Shown: positions 60,440 to 64,000 of the stretch, piece by piece | Numbering within the stretch: position 1 is the stretch's first letter | Layout of the letters: each line of letters starts with the position of its first letter | DNA from: Siphonodentalium dalli | Taxonomy: Eukaryota; Mollusca; Scaphopoda; Gadilida; Siphonodentaliidae | Reading direction: 5' to 3' | Assembly: GCA_032622095.1 (NCBI GenBank) | Contig: CP136063.1 | Span: forward strand, 89,507,980 to 89,571,979 | Length of the DNA stretch: 64,000 bases | Translations under genes and position numbers: made by a program | The notes under the pieces: model-generated | What the model was told of the DNA's origin: nothing | The model's database searches: none | What the model saw: the letters and a program-made list of their open reading frames with translations, nothing else

Positions 60440-60892
60440 CAAGCCTGCAAATATTGTGTCTGTCATTTGCAGAATGAGGTTCTCAGAGGGTGAATTTAGT
60501 GACGCTATCCCGCACGGCAGGCTAGCATCACCAAATTCACCCTCTGGGGATCTCATTCTGCTTAGACCTCAACTGCTTTTGGAGACCTAGGATCAGATTG
60601 AAGTTGCCCGGTTGAAGTTGGTGAAGTTCACCCATTAGTCACCTCGATTATGCATTTTATCTTCTGCAAATTAGGGGATATAGAAACTGAACAGAAGGGA
60701 AAAAGAAAGTAAAAATAATGTTCATTTGAGACAACCTTGTATAGATACTTCCCAGAAGATGATTTCTAAGCAGAATGAGGTCGCCAGAATGTAAATTTGG
60801 TGAGGCTAGCCCGCTGTGCGAGATAGCATCACTAAATTCATCCTCTGAGGACCTCATCCTGCAAATGACAAGACACACAATTTGCAGGTTTG
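60440..60892. mobile_element. hAT-like MITE B, long form
   Basis: CAAGCCTGCAAATATTGTGTC ... CACAATTTGCAGGTTTG; two hairpins and the standard middle. Both ends have the matching TGCAAAT / ATTTGCA variant. Confidence 0.82.
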
Positions 60893-61402
60893 CAGACATC
60901 AATATCTAATTCACAGACTCGATCGGCGTAATATCGCATATTACATAACCATATTTGCGATTTAGTGAGGGCAATAAAGAGAATCGTCTGACCAATCAAT
61001 ATTCATTATAGTTTATTGTGTAAAGATTGTGATTAATGCCTCATGCCGTCTGAAAAATTATTCCCCAATTTGCTAGCGATTACTTAAATGCCAAGAGTTT
61101 AGGATCAATGGTAGTATTATAATAGCAGGTTTTCTCTGAAATACAGATGGAATAATATCAACTAATTTAGTAGCGACGGATATAGAAGACCCAGTGCAAC
61201 TTAGAATTTCAAATTGCACCCCCTCCCCCCTTTGTATATGTTAAGAATTTGGGATTAACTTATGGTCTGATATCCATTATGAGATATTTGCAGTTGGTTG
61301 CATGGAATGAGATCTACCCCCAGCAGCTACATGGGTCCCATTCCCCCAACACCTAGCGGAAACACTGAATTGTATAAGAATTTTGTTCAGCTGATATGTT
61401 TG
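60893..61402. repeat. Mostly unassigned; CATTCCCCCAACACC fragment
   Basis: 61240-61372 is the inverse of 17326-17480; the rest is unrecognised. Confidence 0.45.
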
Positions 61403-61891
61403 TTAAGCCTTTCATGATGGGAGCTGCACTGGCGCAACATTAAAGACCCTGTGCCAATGTATTCTCTTATATATGCGAGTCGACCATAGCTCGCCTCACA
61501 TATATAAGAGAATGGTTTGGCCTAACAATTTTTCTTACATTCTTTAACAATTTTTATCATTTTGCCTTATATTCTTCAACAATTTTATCATTTTTTATAA
61601 TTTTTTCTTACATTCTTTAACAATTTTATCAATTTATCTCACATTCTTTGTAATTTTTTCTTACATTCTTTACAATTTGTTTATTTTTTATCATTATTTC
61701 TTACAATCTTTATCAATTTTCAATTTTCTTACATTTTTTAACAATTCTAAAAACTAATATAAATTTTTTTTTAGGCCAATGCATTCTCTTATATATGTGA
61801 GGCACCCTATGGTCGACTCGCATATATAAGAGAATGCATTGGCACAGAGTTTTCGCAAAAATTCCGGAAGCTCCAATCATGAAAGGGTTAA
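61403..61891. mobile_element. TTAA MITE family F, longest copy
   Basis: TTAAGCCTTTCATGATGGGA ... TCATGAAAGGGTTAA. The two hairpins are separated by about 230 bases of TTTCTTACATTCTTTAACAA tandem repeat, which is also seen in E and D. Confidence 0.85.
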
Positions 61892-62173
61892 GCTGATTTG
61901 GCCATTGTTGCATGACTAGAAGGTTAAGGTTCCAGGATCTCCAAAATGATGATCATGCAGGATACCCAGAATGCAAAAATCTCATCTGGAAATGGGAATT
62001 TACATTTAGTCATCTACTGTTTATATTGTTACAGCAATTATTTTTTTGTTTTTAAAATTCAACTGTAGAATTTCAAAGAAACTGAAATGGGCTTCAGTCA
62101 GCTTAACACTTTGAACCATATATAACGTCAACATATTTGCTTAATTCTTATAAGATGATACCACTTAACCAGG

Positions 62174-63609
62174 GTTTCTGCCAGGCCGGCTGCGGGTCCG
62201 TCCCACGGACCCATTCCCCTCGCAGACGATCTGTTTGATTCATACATGTACCAAAAGTCAGTAGCAATATGTCGTAAAAAATCTGGCTGCAACGGGAGTT
62301 CGGGGGTTAAACAGAATACTGGTGAAAAAGCGGGTCAAATAGCTACATTAGATACAGTGTAATACATGTCGCGGTAACTTCAAAGAATGCCGGACTGTTG
62401 AGTGCGGATATTTTTGTGCACGGGATTCCATGGATGAAACTACTCAGGCTCGAAGACCCCGTGCTATCGTACGATTACATAATTGGATCAAAGAACACCC
62501 AATTGCCGAGTCGGGACATTTTTATGCACAGGATTTTCGTGGATGAAACTACTCAATGTTGATCATTTATCTTATTGCTGTATTATCATTTGTTTTGAGT
62601 TCGATGTAAGTGAAGTTCCTGAAAAATACATGTGATTCTCTACGTGTGTTGATTATTATGCGTATATTGCCATGCATACTCAACAAAATCCCAAAGTGAT
62701 TTATTTCACAATAATACGGAACTTGTCCCAAATCAGTCTTTATAGCAAGAATTCATAGTGACAACACCATTCATTTGAGCCATATTACATGCATGGAGGA
62801 TAAACACGAACACATACCCCCCCCCCCCCCCCCCCCCAATATGGAGATAAAGTCAAAGTACGGTCAATAATAGTTTCGTTGTCCCGCCTGGGTCCCCAAG
62901 CACAATCAACGACGCACATGTTCACATTTCCCGCCAAAACTCAATTATATTTTATAACACGTTGGCTAAAACTCTGTTCAATAGCTGCGGTCGTCAACTA
63001 TTGTTGGACTAATATAGACTATTGAACAAGCTACGTGTTCCGAATGAAAGATTTCGCTACCATTCGTATTTATTTCGCCGCTATAAATATCTCCTGCAGA
63101 CAAACCCTGCAGTATGACGTCACAGGGCACAAATAGTTTACGATTGACAGAATATATAATCCTGTCAGTTTCATTTTCACAGATGCTACTTGAAATTCTC
63201 AATTCTCCTTGCTAGGTATTATTGGTCAATGCGTAGATGCTTTTTAGTGTTTAGATGTATTATACCTGTTGGAATCTTATTGTAAGTTATAAATTTGTAA
63301 ACACTGTAACTCGTAGCTCGTTCATTTATATAGTCTTCAATCAGACGGCAGTCTTACGTACGAAATTACATGACTAATTATTTGGATACCATCAACAGAA
63401 TTAATGCACCCACGGAAATGATCGACTTGCATAAAATACGTAGCTTTGGATTGCTTTGTGGGACACTCAGGTGCAAAAAAATGGATACTTTTCAGTGTCA
63501 AATAACAAAAATTACCCCCCCCCCCCCAAGGGACGAACCATGGTCATCCCGTCGCATTATGTGTTTTCCCAATACGGACTCATTAATTTCCCCCTGGCGG
63601 AAACCCTGC
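62174..63609. mobile_element. Putative hAT-like element, 1.4 kb
   Basis: CAGGGTTTCTGCCAGG at the left end and CCTGGCGGAAACCCTG at the right pair at 15 of 16 bases. CAGGGTTTC is a common hAT end. The flanks share CTTAA but not a clean 8-bp duplication. No transposase frame. Poly-C runs at 62817-62837 and 63515-63527 lie inside. Confidence 0.5.
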
Positions 63610-64000
63610 CTTAAAGTCAAAATATTTGCATAGAAAATCATTTCGTGACTTTGTGTTCTTCACTGGTTCTTCGTCAGTAAGTGATTGAATCACGCATATA
63701 ACTGCATATGATGGCTAATTGGCTTTGTTTTTCTTAAAATATGTACTCTGCAATGATACCGCAAATAGATGATGCTGTATGTGAGTAAAATTATTATCTC
63801 TGGTCACGTTGCATATATGGGAATTCCCCCGTAAAATACCAGACTGAAACTTATTGTGACGAAACATAACTACAATTATCATGTCACAGGTCGACAAAAA
63901 TTATATACACCTGGTATAAAGTAATCACACTAGCAATGGTTCCTATCCAAAACGACGATGAAATGGACTGTCTAAGTCATATTTGCTTGATGATTAGAGG
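63610..64000. other. Window end, nothing recognised
   Basis: AT-rich, short frames only. Confidence 0.35.

Overview
This is AT-rich, intron- and transposon-rich animal nuclear DNA. I take it to be from a marine invertebrate because the one recognisable gene is an animal ferlin with intron-split exons, set in a dense field of short palindromic DNA transposons (MITEs) and tRNA-derived SINE-like repeats. The phylum cannot be fixed from the sequence. There is no sign of bacterial operons, CRISPR or rRNA.

Gene content: one gene is well supported, the internal part of an otoferlin-like (type II ferlin) gene on the minus strand. Thirteen exons lie between 32034 (5' side) and 4032 (3' side). All have GT/AG junctions on the minus strand, and their phases join into one 749-codon open frame with no stop. 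In order they encode FerI, C2C, an acidic linker, FerA, FerB and C2D, and there is no DysF domain between FerB and C2D. The 5' exons (C2A, C2B) and 3' exons (later C2 domains and the membrane anchor) are not recognisable here. From 32.1 kb to 64 kb I find no convincing exon. That stretch is either a very long 5' intron or intergenic DNA.

Repeats by family: (A) near-perfect palindromes of about 210 bp with CAGTAATG termini and TA duplications, about 20 copies; (B) double-hairpin hAT-like elements of about 250 or 450 bp with CAAGYCT termini and 8-bp duplications; (C, D, E, F, H, K, Q) several families flanked by TTAA, most beginning CCCTTT, of which D, E and F share one 70-75 bp hairpin module; (L) a 2.4-kb Harbinger-like element flanked by TTA whose empty target site survives in a neighbouring tandem copy; and foldbacks, a hAT-like 1.07-kb element, SINE-like repeats and satellites.

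A candidate larger element spans 5714-10704 between TTAA sites. Its roughly 155-bp inverted ends include the whole arm of family C, so it may be the long form from which that MITE arose. It carries no intact transposase.

Layout: 1-4.0 kb repeats 3' of the last visible exon; 4.0-4.2 kb exon 13; 5.7-10.7 kb the large TTAA element, inside an intron; 10.8-25.6 kb exons 12 to 3 with repeats packed against their splice sites; 27.3 and 32.0 kb exons 2 and 1; 28.5-30.9 kb element L; 35.4-36.5 kb minisatellite; 37-64 kb repeats only.
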